Positions 1 to 6,434 of a DNA stretch of 11,702 nt are shown here, one piece after another (the stretch's first letter is position 1; each line of letters starts with the position of its first letter). The notes under the pieces are model-generated. The model was not told the origin of the DNA. It saw only the letters and a program-made list of their open reading frames with translations, and made no database searches. The DNA comes from Patescibacteria group bacterium (GTDB lineage Bacteria > Patescibacteriota > Minisyncoccia > Minisyncoccales > CG1-02-41-26): assembly GCA_018830365.1 (NCBI GenBank), contig JAHJSK010000100.1, positions 1 to 11,702 on the forward strand. The letters run 5' to 3'. The translations under genes and the position numbers were made by a program.

Positions 1-1
1 A

Positions 2-115
2 AAAATTGTCGCTGGGGTAAAATCAATTTATGAAAAAGCAAAACGATTGCGACAAGAAGCGGAAAGCATCGTTGCTGGAGCGGAAAAGCAAATAGAGCAA
101 ATGATTTTAGCGTAA
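2..115 (+). CDS. C-terminal end of a truncated gene, possibly a type I restriction specificity subunit (HsdS)
   Basis: One frame is open from the left window edge to a TAA at 113-115 and encodes 37 residues starting KIVAGVKSIYEKAKRLRQEA and ending QIEQMILA. The peptide is strongly amphipathic, charged and helical, with an alternating Lys/Arg/Glu pattern like a coiled coil. HsdS subunits of type I restriction systems often end in such a helix, with Leu-Arg-x-Glu-Ala and a final Glu-x-Met-Ile, and a neighbouring Fic gene is common in restriction and accessory islands. This is resemblance from memory only. Any protein with a C-terminal helical tail is possible, and the gene body lies outside the window. 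Confidence 0.4.
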   Translation, partial: KIVAGVKSIYEKAKRLRQEAESIVAGAEKQIEQMILA

Positions 116-230
116 AATTGGCTATGTATAATTTTTTACATTGCCATTGATAAATAATTTTACATCAGCTAATACGGTAGCATTGCCAATAATGACTAAT
201 TTTACACCTTAAAATTTATCAAGAAAACGC

Positions 231-261
231 AATAAGCCCACCCGAATGTCCGGGGTTTATT
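231..261. repeat. Palindromic hairpin, related to the infC leader element
   Basis: AATAAGCCC at 231-239 pairs with GGGTTTATT at 253-261 with one G-T pair, enclosing a smaller CCCG/CGGG stem. There is no T-run, so it is a poor intrinsic terminator for the gene on the left, although its position would suit one. Its right arm (CGAATGTCCGGGGTTTATT, 243-261) closely matches 9760-9778 (CAAATGTCTGGGGTGTATT), mostly through transitions. It is therefore best seen as one copy of a dispersed palindromic repeat. Confidence 0.55.
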
Positions 262-320
262 CAAGGTAAATTATTTAGCGACTTGATAATGGTTTTTAAT
301 AATTGTTAAAAAATGAGGGG

Positions 321-368
321 TTTATAAAGTTTTATAATTTTGACAAACTTTATAAAGTTTGATAATGT
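321..368 (+). promoter_or_regulatory. Predicted fic promoter overlapped by an 18-bp perfect palindrome (operator candidate)
   Basis: A consensus -35 TTGACA lies at 340-345. The -10 could be GATAAT (361-366, spacer 15) or TAATGT (363-368, spacer 17). An uninterrupted 18-bp palindrome, CAAACTTTATAAAGTTTG (344-361), fills the spacer. Its 12-nt half TTTATAAAGTTT (349-360) is repeated exactly at 321-332, 28 bp upstream. A dyad between -35 and -10 plus an upstream half-site is a classic repressor arrangement. The Fic protein starting at 412 carries an N-terminal HTH and is the obvious candidate for autoregulation. Confidence 0.5.
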
Positions 369-411
369 ATTATGTATTCCCGTAAGCACACATTAAACGC
401 GAATATTAAAA

Positions 412-1335
412 ATGACTATTCAAGAAAAACTACAGATTATTCAACAAGCAACTGGTTTAACTCAAACCAAGCTGGCTCAACATTTTGACGTGTCTTTTGC
501 GACATTTAACAGTTGGTGGACTGGCAAATCTTCTCCTCGTTTGAAAATGCTTTCTGTTATTGACGAGTTATTTTTGGAAGTGATTGGACAAAAAATAATT
601 CCCACTGCATATCTTGCCGCAAAAAAACAAGCGCTGATTAAAAAATCTAAAGAGCGCAAAAACATTATTTCCGAAATTTTGAATAACCCAGACATTTGCG
701 ACAATTTTATTTTAAAATTAACTTATCACAGCAATCGCATTGAAGGCAGCACTTTAACCGAGAAAGATACAGCGGCTATTCTTTTCAATAATGTTGCTTT
801 GCGAGACAAGAGCTTAACAGAACAATTAGAAGCTAAAAATCACCAAACTGCTCTTAATTATCTTTTTGCTCATATTGCCAAAAAAGGCAATCTCAACGAG
901 CAACTGGTTTTAAAGCTCCATAGTATTTTAATGAACAGCTTGAGAGCTGATGCTGGTGTGTATCGTTGCCACGCGGTTAGAATTCTCGACGCAAATTTAC
1001 CAACAGCCAATTATTTAAAAATTCCGAATTTAATTTCCGGTATTATCAAAACAGCAACAAAAAAAACCAACGATATAATTGCTTTATCCGCCCTGACCCA
1101 CAGCCGCTTTGAACAAATTCATCCGTTTTCCGATGGCAATGGCCGTATTGGTAGGATTTTTATGTGCGCTATGCTTTTAAAAGCTAATATGGCGCCAGCT
1201 ATTATTAAGCAGGAACAAAAACAGCTCTATTATACTTTTCTATATAAAGCCCAAACCAAAAATGACCATAGTCTTTTGGAAAATTTTTTATGCGATGCGG
1301 TAATGGATGGCTTCAAAATTTTGGAGCGAGCGTAG
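412..1335 (+). CDS. Fic family protein with N-terminal HTH domain (class II, self-inhibited)
   Basis: 307 aa. Residues ~1-60 resemble a lambda-repressor/XRE-like HTH (LTQTKLAQHFDVSFATFNSW). Residues ~85-130 hold the inhibitory helix with S107-N-R-I-E111-G, fitting the [S/T]xxxE[G/N] motif of class II Fic enzymes. The Fic core follows, with the catalytic loop HPFSDGNGRIGR at 237-248 (H237, D241, N243, R245, R248 all present). Such enzymes transfer AMP, sometimes other nucleotide moieties, to Ser/Thr/Tyr hydroxyls of target proteins; the helix Glu blocks ATP gamma-phosphate binding until released. The motif is intact, so the enzyme is probably active. The target is unknown. No Shine-Dalgarno precedes ATG 412. 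The operator-like dyad upstream suggests transcriptional self-control. pheS follows after 35 bp with no visible promoter between, so read-through is possible. HTH-Fic proteins are usually accessory genes. Confidence 0.93.
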   Translation: MTIQEKLQIIQQATGLTQTKLAQHFDVSFATFNSWWTGKSSPRLKMLSVIDELFLEVIGQKIIPTAYLAAKKQALIKKSKERKNIISEILNNPDICDNFILKLTYHSNRIEGSTLTEKDTAAILFNNVALRDKSLTEQLEAKNHQTALNYLFAHIAKKGNLNEQLVLKLHSILMNSLRADAGVYRCHAVRILDANLPTANYLKIPNLISGIIKTATKKTNDIIALSALTHSRFEQIHPFSDGNGRIGRIFMCAMLLKANMAPAIIKQEQKQLYYTFLYKAQTKNDHSLLENFLCDAVMDGFKILERA

Positions 1336-1370
1336 ATGTAGATATTAAAGTAAATTCAACATAGAATTTT

Positions 1371-2420
1371 ATGTTCAATATAAATAATAAAATTATCAAT
1401 GAAAAAGATTTATTGCGAAAATTAGAGGAAGAACTTTCGCAAGTCAATTCTATTGATGAGCTGAAAAATCTTTTTGCTCGTTATTTTGGCAAACAAGGAA
1501 TTATAAAAACATTGTTCAGCGAAATTAAAACCTTGCCGGGAAAAGAAAAAAAAGAAATCGCTTCTCTTGTTCAGGAATTGCAGAAAAACGGTTTAAAATT
1601 ATTTGAAGAAAAAGAAACTGAATTGAAAAAAAATCAGAACGAGCAAGATTTGATAAAACAAGCAGAATGCTTGGATTATCAGATTCCAAAAATAGGGCAT
1701 CTTCATCCCATAACTCAAACAATAAGAATGCTTAATAAAATTTTTACAGAAATGGGTTACAGCATAATGGATGGACCGGAATTGGAAACCGATGAATATT
1801 GTTTTCAGCGGTTAAATGTGCCGAAAGACCATCCGGCCAGAGATATGCAAGACACGATATATATACAAGAGCCAAATTTCCTTTTAAGAACGCAAACTTC
1901 CTCCATAGAGACGCGAGTGTTGGCAAACTACGAGCCACCTTTGAAAGTTGTTTGCCCGGGAAAATCGTACAGAAATGAGAAACCAAACAAAAGCAATCAT
2001 TTTATTTTTCATCAATATCAAGGATTTGTTGTTATGGAAAAAATCAGTTTAAAAGATTTATTTGGAACAATTAATTATTTATTTAAAAAAATGTACGGAC
2101 CAGATGTTAAAATCAGGTTTAGAAATAAATATTATCCCGAAGTTGAGCCGGGAGTTGGATTTGATATGCAATGTTTTAATTGTAAAGGCGCAGGATGCGC
2201 GATGTGCAAGAAAAATGGTTGGATTGAAATGGGAGGAGCGGGGATTATTCATCCTTTTGTGATGGAAATGGCAAATTGCGACGCTGAAAAATGGAAGGGT
2301 TTCGCTTTTGGTTTAGGCCTTGATAGATGGGTTATGGCAAAATACAATATTGCGGACATAAGAACTTTACTCGGCAACAATTTGGGGTATAAATATTACG
2401 AGAATGAAAATATTATATAG
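1371..2420 (+). CDS. pheS: Phenylalanyl-tRNA synthetase alpha subunit
   Basis: 349 aa, normal length for bacterial PheS. It is the catalytic subunit of the cytoplasmic (alpha-beta)2 enzyme charging tRNA-Phe. Residues 1-100 form the N-terminal coiled coil that contacts tRNA. The class II core follows: GPELETDEYCFQRLNVPKDH (135-154) then PARDMQDT, LLRTQTSSIETRVL (171-184), the motif 2 region with R201, FHQYQG (213-218), and motif 3 GLGLDRWVM (314-322). A cysteine cluster C268-x2-C271-x4-C276-x2-C279 precedes GWIEMGGAGIIHP and is shared by many bacterial PheS. The usual DATH before FHQ reads NKSNH here, a divergent but plausible variant. The last 17 nt overlap pheT, so the two are translationally coupled. 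No Shine-Dalgarno is seen before ATG 1371. Confidence 0.97.
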   Translation: MFNINNKIINEKDLLRKLEEELSQVNSIDELKNLFARYFGKQGIIKTLFSEIKTLPGKEKKEIASLVQELQKNGLKLFEEKETELKKNQNEQDLIKQAECLDYQIPKIGHLHPITQTIRMLNKIFTEMGYSIMDGPELETDEYCFQRLNVPKDHPARDMQDTIYIQEPNFLLRTQTSSIETRVLANYEPPLKVVCPGKSYRNEKPNKSNHFIFHQYQGFVVMEKISLKDLFGTINYLFKKMYGPDVKIRFRNKYYPEVEPGVGFDMQCFNCKGAGCAMCKKNGWIEMGGAGIIHPFVMEMANCDAEKWKGFAFGLGLDRWVMAKYNIADIRTLLGNNLGYKYYENENII

Positions 2421-4392
2421 TCAAATTAAAGAATTAATACCGCGCCTCAAAGCAAGCCCAAAAGAAACGGCAGACGCTTTAACTTTGATTGGTTTTATGA
2501 GTGATGGTTTTGAGGAAGTTTTTTATCAAAACAAGAAAGATTATCTTCTCGGGATAGAGGTAAGGCAAAATCGCGCTGATTGTTTATCAGCAATAGGATT
2601 GGTAAAGGAAATCTCCGCTTATTACGGACTTGTTTTTGAGTCGCCTAAAATTTCTTTACCGTCTGTTTTTAAATCCAAAAATAATTTAGATATCGTGAAC
2701 AAAGCCAATGACTGCGTGAAAAGAATTTTAGCAGTAAGAATAAAAGAATTAAAAAATAAACAATCTCCTGAATGGCTAAAACAAGTTTTGGCTTTTTCTG
2801 AAATTAACCCTGTGAATGTTTTGGTTGATTTATCAAATTATGTGATGCTTTTAACTGGCTACTCTTCGCATTTATTAGACGCAAGCAAAATTCAAGGCAA
2901 ACTTTGTTGGTCTTTGAATAATGATTTTGACGAAATAACCACTCTTGACGGTTCGTGTGTAAAATTAAATAAAGATGAATTAATTATCAGAGACGATAAA
3001 AATGTTTTGGCCTTGGCTGGAATTATAGGAGGAAAATTTGCGGAAATTGATATAAATACCACATCAATTATCGCGGAAATGGCTGTCTACGAATCTTCTA
3101 TTGTGAGAAAAAATTCAAGAAGTTTAAAAATAAGGACAGAGGCGAGCAATCGGCTCGGCAAGGATGTTGATCCAAATGGCGCTGAGTTTGCAATCAAAAT
3201 GTTAATTTCGTTGATTGTTGAAAATTGCGGCGGAATTATTGACAGCAAACTTTTTGATTTTTATTCGCGAAAATATATTCCATCAGAAATTGAATTTGAT
3301 GCCAAGCTTCCGAGTATTTATGCAGGGGTTGATATTCCAGAGGCAAAAACATTGGAAATTCTAAAAAATCTTGGCTTTAAAATAGCATCGCGCAATGGCA
3401 AATTAATGGTTGCGTCGGCAATGGGCAGAATGGATATTGTTCTGCCAGAGGATTTGATTGAAGAAGTTATAAGGATTTTTGGTTACGAAAAAATACCTTT
3501 TAATGAAATGCCAAAATTAGAAGTAGTTGAAAATATTACCCCTAAAAATATTTATTTAGCGGAAAAAATTAGAGATATTTTGTCTGCATCGGGTTTTGAT
3601 GAAATTCTTTCCTGGCCTTTAACAAAAAAAGGGGATAATATAAAGGCGAATTATTTGGACTGGGATATCGTGAATACGCAAAATTCTTTGAATCAGGATT
3701 TTCCAGAATTAAGACAATCGATGGCAATTAGTTTGAATAATCAGGTTCAGGAATATCTTAAAAAAAATATTGAATACATAAAAATTTTTGAACTCGGCAA
3801 AATTTTTGGCAAAAAAGGAAATAATTACGAAGAGCGCGAAACGCTTGGTATTTTAACGCGCGCATTTTCCAAAAATAGCGGGCTGTCTGAAGCAAAAGAA
3901 ACAATGGAAAAATTATTGCGAACGCTCGGTTTCACTGATATTTTTTACAAGAAAGCAAGGGTTGTCCCGCAAATAGCCAACCAATATTCTTGTTGGAATG
4001 TAGTTGTGGCAGAAGAAATGCTCGGCATTTTTTATAAATTAAAATCTCAAAAATCAAACCAAAATACCTATTTTATTGAGCTTGATATTTTCCAAATGGT
4101 AAAACTTTTAGAAAAAATTCATAAGGAGCCAATAGTAGAGCTTACTCAAAAATTAGTGATTTTAGACGCAAATGTGGAACTAAAAAAAGACGAGTCCATA
4201 AATGATTTTTTGTTCGCAATTAGAAAAAAAATTAAAAATGAAAATATATGGAGCGCGGCAATTGTTGACGAATTTCCCTTGAAAGAAAAAAATAGGTATA
4301 CCATAAGAATTGCTTACAAAGAATTGAGCGACCAAGAGGCAAAAAAAATCCATTTCAAGGTTTTCAATTTGCGAGCAACGGAAAAGTCATAA
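2404..4392 (+). CDS. pheT: Phenylalanyl-tRNA synthetase beta subunit, lacking the N-terminal tRNA-binding (OB) domain
   Basis: 662 aa against roughly 790-800 in typical bacteria. The start MKILYSQIKELIPRLKASP matches the family N-terminus, but after GFEEV (35-39) the protein passes within ten residues into LGIEVRQNRADCLSAIGL (49-66). The EMAP-type OB-fold normally inserted there is absent. The rest is collinear: B3/B4 editing domain ~107-260 (SPEWL, VLVDLSNYVM, LAGIIGG, RTEASNRLGKDVDP), B5 domain ~296-366 (DIVLPEDLIEEVIRIFGYEKIP region, 344-365), catalytic-like core ~385-565, and a C-terminal ferredoxin-fold anticodon-binding domain ~575-660. It pairs with PheS, and the editing domain would hydrolyse mischarged Tyr-tRNA-Phe. 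The gap is internal and in frame, so this is not a truncation by frameshift. Confidence 0.96.
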   Translation: MKILYSQIKELIPRLKASPKETADALTLIGFMSDGFEEVFYQNKKDYLLGIEVRQNRADCLSAIGLVKEISAYYGLVFESPKISLPSVFKSKNNLDIVNKANDCVKRILAVRIKELKNKQSPEWLKQVLAFSEINPVNVLVDLSNYVMLLTGYSSHLLDASKIQGKLCWSLNNDFDEITTLDGSCVKLNKDELIIRDDKNVLALAGIIGGKFAEIDINTTSIIAEMAVYESSIVRKNSRSLKIRTEASNRLGKDVDPNGAEFAIKMLISLIVENCGGIIDSKLFDFYSRKYIPSEIEFDAKLPSIYAGVDIPEAKTLEILKNLGFKIASRNGKLMVASAMGRMDIVLPEDLIEEVIRIFGYEKIPFNEMPKLEVVENITPKNIYLAEKIRDILSASGFDEILSWPLTKKGDNIKANYLDWDIVNTQNSLNQDFPELRQSMAISLNNQVQEYLKKNIEYIKIFELGKIFGKKGNNYEERETLGILTRAFSKNSGLSEAKETMEKLLRTLGFTDIFYKKARVVPQIANQYSCWNVVVAEEMLGIFYKLKSQKSNQNTYFIELDIFQMVKLLEKIHKEPIVELTQKLVILDANVELKKDESINDFLFAIRKKIKNENIWSAAIVDEFPLKEKNRYTIRIAYKELSDQEAKKIHFKVFNLRATEKS

Positions 4393-4414
4393 AAAGGTTA
4401 TTCTCGCGCTATTT

Positions 4415-4451
4415 GCGCTTGCTCCCACGTCAACATATTAGCGCGGGAGTT
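4415..4451 (+). repeat. Dispersed hairpin repeat (family R2), left half
   Basis: GCGCTTGCTCCCAC at 4415-4428 and the following ATTAGCGCGGGAG form a hairpin (CTCCC-A-CG against CG-C-GGGAG). The reverse complement of 8831-8869 is clearly related (GCGCTTGCCCCCAC, then ATTAGCGTGGGA). It lies immediately after pheT and is noncoding. Confidence 0.55.
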
Positions 4452-4454
4452 TCA

Positions 4455-4514
4455 TCATATCGGAAAGTATTTATCCCTCACCTTTTTCCCGAAGGGAAAA
4501 AGGTGAGGGATAAA
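4455..4514 (+). repeat. Long palindromic repeat (family R1, copy A)
   Basis: A near-perfect stem: TTTATCCCTCACCTTTTTCC pairs with its complement ending GGTGAGGGATAAA around a GAA loop. The preceding flank TCATATCGGAAAGTATTTAT is identical to that of copy B at 6061. Copies A and B differ inside the stem by a compensatory change (C-G here, A-T there). It could act as a weak transcription stop after pheT, but no T-run follows. Confidence 0.75.
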
Positions 4515-4531
4515 TTGATCATCCCATTATT
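4508..4531 (+). repeat. 24-nt dispersed repeat, copy 1
   Basis: These 24 nt match the reverse complement of 11321-11344 at 22 of 24 positions. Both copies start in a GGATAAATT arm and continue through ATCATCCCATT. It overlaps the end of R1 copy A. Confidence 0.6.
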
Positions 4532-4538
4532 GCGCTGT

Positions 4539-4568
4539 GCCAGTGCCCCGATAAGGGGCATATCTGGC
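4539..4568 (+). repeat. Hairpin repeat ending GGGGCATATCTGGC (family R2, right half)
   Basis: Nested stem: GCCAG 4539-4543 with CTGGC 4564-4568, and TGCCCC 4544-4549 with GGGGCA 4555-4560, loop GATAA. The 14-nt right arm recurs exactly at 6210-6223, and 11 nt of it recur inverted at 8809-8819. It ends 9 nt before the ATG at 4578 and so may affect initiation of that gene. Confidence 0.6.
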
Positions 4569-4577
4569 TTAATAATA

Positions 4578-5972
4578 ATGAAAAAATTATTTTCGTTTTT
4601 TTTAATATTCTTTTTTTTGATTTTCGGAATTTTTGTTGCGCCTTTAATTTTTCCGCAAACGATAATTATTGAACCTCCTATTCAAGATTTTTTTTCTGAT
4701 AAAAATTCAAACTCTATTTTTTCAACTAGCGCTGATAATCAAATTAATAAGCAAAAAGAGCCATTTTATCTCAAAATAATCTTGGACATTAAAAATGATT
4801 TTGTTGCAGAAAGTAAAAGTTTTTTAGAAGTCAATTTTTCGGAAATGAAAATGAGATTATATAAAGACGGCAAATCAATAAAAGAAGTTCCGATTTTGGC
4901 AAGAGGGGATATTCAGGGATGGGGAGGGTCAGCAGTTGGCTTGTATAAAATTTTATCTGGAAACAACCTCAGTTTTTCGGTTGTTTCAGAGGTTTATATG
5001 CCATACGCGCTTCATTATTATGGCAAGTATTATATTCATGGCGAACCTTATTATCCTGGCGGAGAAAAACGCTTTTCTTCAATTACCGGAGGGTGCGTTC
5101 AGCTTAGTGATAAAAACGCAAAAGATATTTACGAACTTAGCGAGATAGATATGCCTGTTTTAGTAATAGACAAAGAAAAAGATAATTATCATCCTTCCAT
5201 AAAAAATTTATCTGATTTTCCCGAAATCTCCGCTAAAAGTTATTTGGCAGCTGATTTGGATTCTGGTTTTGTTTTTGCTGAAAAAAATTCTCAAGAACAA
5301 TTACCCATTGCTTCTTTAACAAAATTAATGTTAGCCACAATAGTGGCTGAAAATGTTGATTTAAAAAAATCCATTTTAACAAAACCAGAATGGCTTGAAG
5401 CTGGTTATGGCGTCACAAAAGGGTTGGACGCTGGCAAAAATTTTAGAGTAGTTGAATTATTTTATCCTCTTTTAATTCAATCCTCTAATGATGCGGCTGA
5501 AACGCTCAGCCATTTTTTAGGAAGAGAAAAAACGATTAAATTGATGAATGAAAAAACAAAGTCCATTTTAATGGAAAAAACTATTTTTGTTGACCCTTCG
5601 GGATTTGATTTAAAAAACATTTCAACTGCTCAAGACCTTTTTAGTTTAGCCAGATATATTTTAAATGTAAGGCCTCTTTTTTTGGAAATCACTAAAGGGA
5701 AAAAAGTTCGCAGTTTTGGAGAAGTTTCTTTTAACCTTAAAGATTTATATAACAAAAATATTTTTTTTGATGACCCAAATTTTATTGGAGGCAAAACAGG
5801 ATTTTTAAAACAATCAAGATATAACGCCCTTTTTATTTTTAAATTTTTTACTGACAACAAGCAACCGCGCGATATAGTAATTATTCTTTTGGGTTCCGAA
5901 GATAATAAAATTGACACACAAAAAATTTACAAATGGCTTCAAGAAAATTATCATTTATCTCCTGCCTTCTAA
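4578..5972 (+). CDS. Membrane-anchored L,D-transpeptidase / D-alanyl-D-alanine carboxypeptidase fusion
   Basis: 464 aa from ATG 4578, whose first residues MKKLFSFFLIFFFLIFGIFV form a signal peptide or membrane anchor. Residues ~80-198 form a YkuD L,D-transpeptidase domain with H154-G155 and the nucleophile region SSITGGCVQL, C173; the usual S-H-G-C-x-R reads T-G-G-C-V-Q. Residues ~218-460 form a peptidase S11 (penicillin-binding) domain with all three motifs: S246-L-T-K249, S302-S-N304, and K406-T-G408. The protein should act outside the membrane on peptidoglycan: the S11 part trims D-Ala from pentapeptides to tetrapeptides, the donor substrate of L,D-transpeptidases. The fusion could thus couple substrate making and 3-3 cross-linking. 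The frame is open back to a TTG at 4413, but those 55 codons only read through repeats R1 and R2, so ATG 4578 is preferred. Confidence 0.9.
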   Translation: MKKLFSFFLIFFFLIFGIFVAPLIFPQTIIIEPPIQDFFSDKNSNSIFSTSADNQINKQKEPFYLKIILDIKNDFVAESKSFLEVNFSEMKMRLYKDGKSIKEVPILARGDIQGWGGSAVGLYKILSGNNLSFSVVSEVYMPYALHYYGKYYIHGEPYYPGGEKRFSSITGGCVQLSDKNAKDIYELSEIDMPVLVIDKEKDNYHPSIKNLSDFPEISAKSYLAADLDSGFVFAEKNSQEQLPIASLTKLMLATIVAENVDLKKSILTKPEWLEAGYGVTKGLDAGKNFRVVELFYPLLIQSSNDAAETLSHFLGREKTIKLMNEKTKSILMEKTIFVDPSGFDLKNISTAQDLFSLARYILNVRPLFLEITKGKKVRSFGEVSFNLKDLYNKNIFFDDPNFIGGKTGFLKQSRYNALFIFKFFTDNKQPRDIVIILLGSEDNKIDTQKIYKWLQENYHLSPAF

Positions 5973-6060
5973 AATTATATTGCTAAAATATCTTTGTTTA
6001 AAATACTTTAAAAATTCTCTGATTATTTGTTTGCGAGAAATCACAAAATGTATCATTTTT

Positions 6061-6123
6061 TCATATCGGAAAGTATTTATCCATCACCTTTTTTCCTTCG
6101 GGGAAAAAAGGTGATGGATTTAT
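6061..6123 (+). repeat. Long palindromic repeat (family R1, copy B)
   Basis: It begins with the same 22 nt as copy A (TCATATCGGAAAGTATTTAT, then CC). The stem ATCCATCACC (6079-6088) pairs with GGTGATGGAT (6110-6119) and continues through a T/A-rich stretch to a loop containing TTCG. Relative to copy A, the C-G pair becomes A-T on both arms, which indicates that the hairpin itself is conserved. Confidence 0.75.
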
Positions 6124-6182
6124 TTTGAAGTAGGCATTGAACAATTCTATGGAATCGCTCAAGTATCTTATTGCCGCGTCTT

Positions 6183-6223
6183 GCCAATGCCATGCTTGCC
6201 CAGCTTAGCGGGGCATATCTGGC
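6183..6223 (+). repeat. Hairpin repeat (family R2, short copy)
   Basis: GCCA at 6183-6186 pairs with TGGC at 6220-6223, and TGCCC (6197-6201) with GGGCA (6211-6215). The right arm GGGGCATATCTGGC is identical to 4555-4568. ATGCTTGCCCAGCTTAGCGGGG also resembles the ends of the 8809-8869 copy, minus its middle. Confidence 0.5.
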
Positions 6224-6251
6224 GCAGACATTGCGGAATTAGCGCTTGTTA

Positions 6252-6279
6252 TTGCAAACAATAAATTGTATGTTATAAT
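6252..6279 (+). promoter_or_regulatory. Predicted sigma70-type promoter for the candidate ncRNA
   Basis: TTGCAA at 6252-6257, spacer 16, and a perfect TATAAT at 6274-6279. The start is expected near 6286, exactly where the foldable sequence begins. The purF promoter uses the same TTGCAA hexamer. Confidence 0.5.
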
Positions 6280-6285
6280 GCTTTT

Positions 6286-6434
6286 ATTCCCACACCAAAA
6301 AGCTATGGATGTAAGTTCATGGATAAATGGTGAAATAACCCAGAGGGCATTTAAAGCCACGGGCGTTAATCTATGGTGTGAGGGGTTTACCTTGTTGCGT
6401 CTACAAAGGCGCGCGGGTCGAGACAGGGAAAAAT
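6286..6434 (+). ncRNA. Candidate structured noncoding RNA (~150 nt), family not recognised
   Basis: It starts 7 nt after a perfect -10 and is clearly more GC-rich than its flanks. The ends can pair: ATTCCC (6286-6291) with GGG plus the A/T-rich tail from 6426. Inside, CACACC (6291-6296) pairs with GGTGTG (6375-6380). After an 8-nt 5' bulge, ATGGAT (6305-6310) pairs with ATCTAT (6369-6374), so both helices stack on one unbroken 3' strand. Small hairpins may form at 6328-6342 (TGG/CCA) and 6346-6358 (GGC/GCC). A 3' hairpin, CC-TTGT (6390-6395) with ACAA-a-GG (6403-6409), has a 7-nt loop. No open frame fits. It could be a free RNA (a divergent 6S-like RNA is one guess) or the 5' leader of the RRM mRNA. 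I see no motif of tmRNA, SRP RNA or RNase P, and no clear terminator. Confidence 0.45.

Larger units (their letters stand above)
116..411. other. Intergenic region between the truncated gene and fic
   Basis: No gene is visible. It contains an imperfect direct repeat with a period of about 42 bp (ATTGCC at 140-145 and 182-187, each followed some 15 nt later by TAATTTTACA), a palindromic hairpin at 231-261, and the fic promoter/operator at 321-368. Confidence 0.6.

Noticed and set aside
5630..5917. Minus-strand frame of 95 codons inside the carboxypeptidase domain
   Set aside because: Antisense shadow of a strongly supported coding region.
5911..6114. Open frame of 67 codons after the transpeptidase gene, sharing a peptide with the 4413 extension
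   Set aside because: The shared peptide comes from translation of repeat R1; there is no RBS and the frame begins inside the end of the preceding gene.
6325..6365. GGTGAAA, AACCC and GCCAC order reminiscent of a cobalamin riboswitch core
   Set aside because: Spacing and the remaining conserved boxes do not fit, and the downstream gene is an RRM protein with no link to B12.
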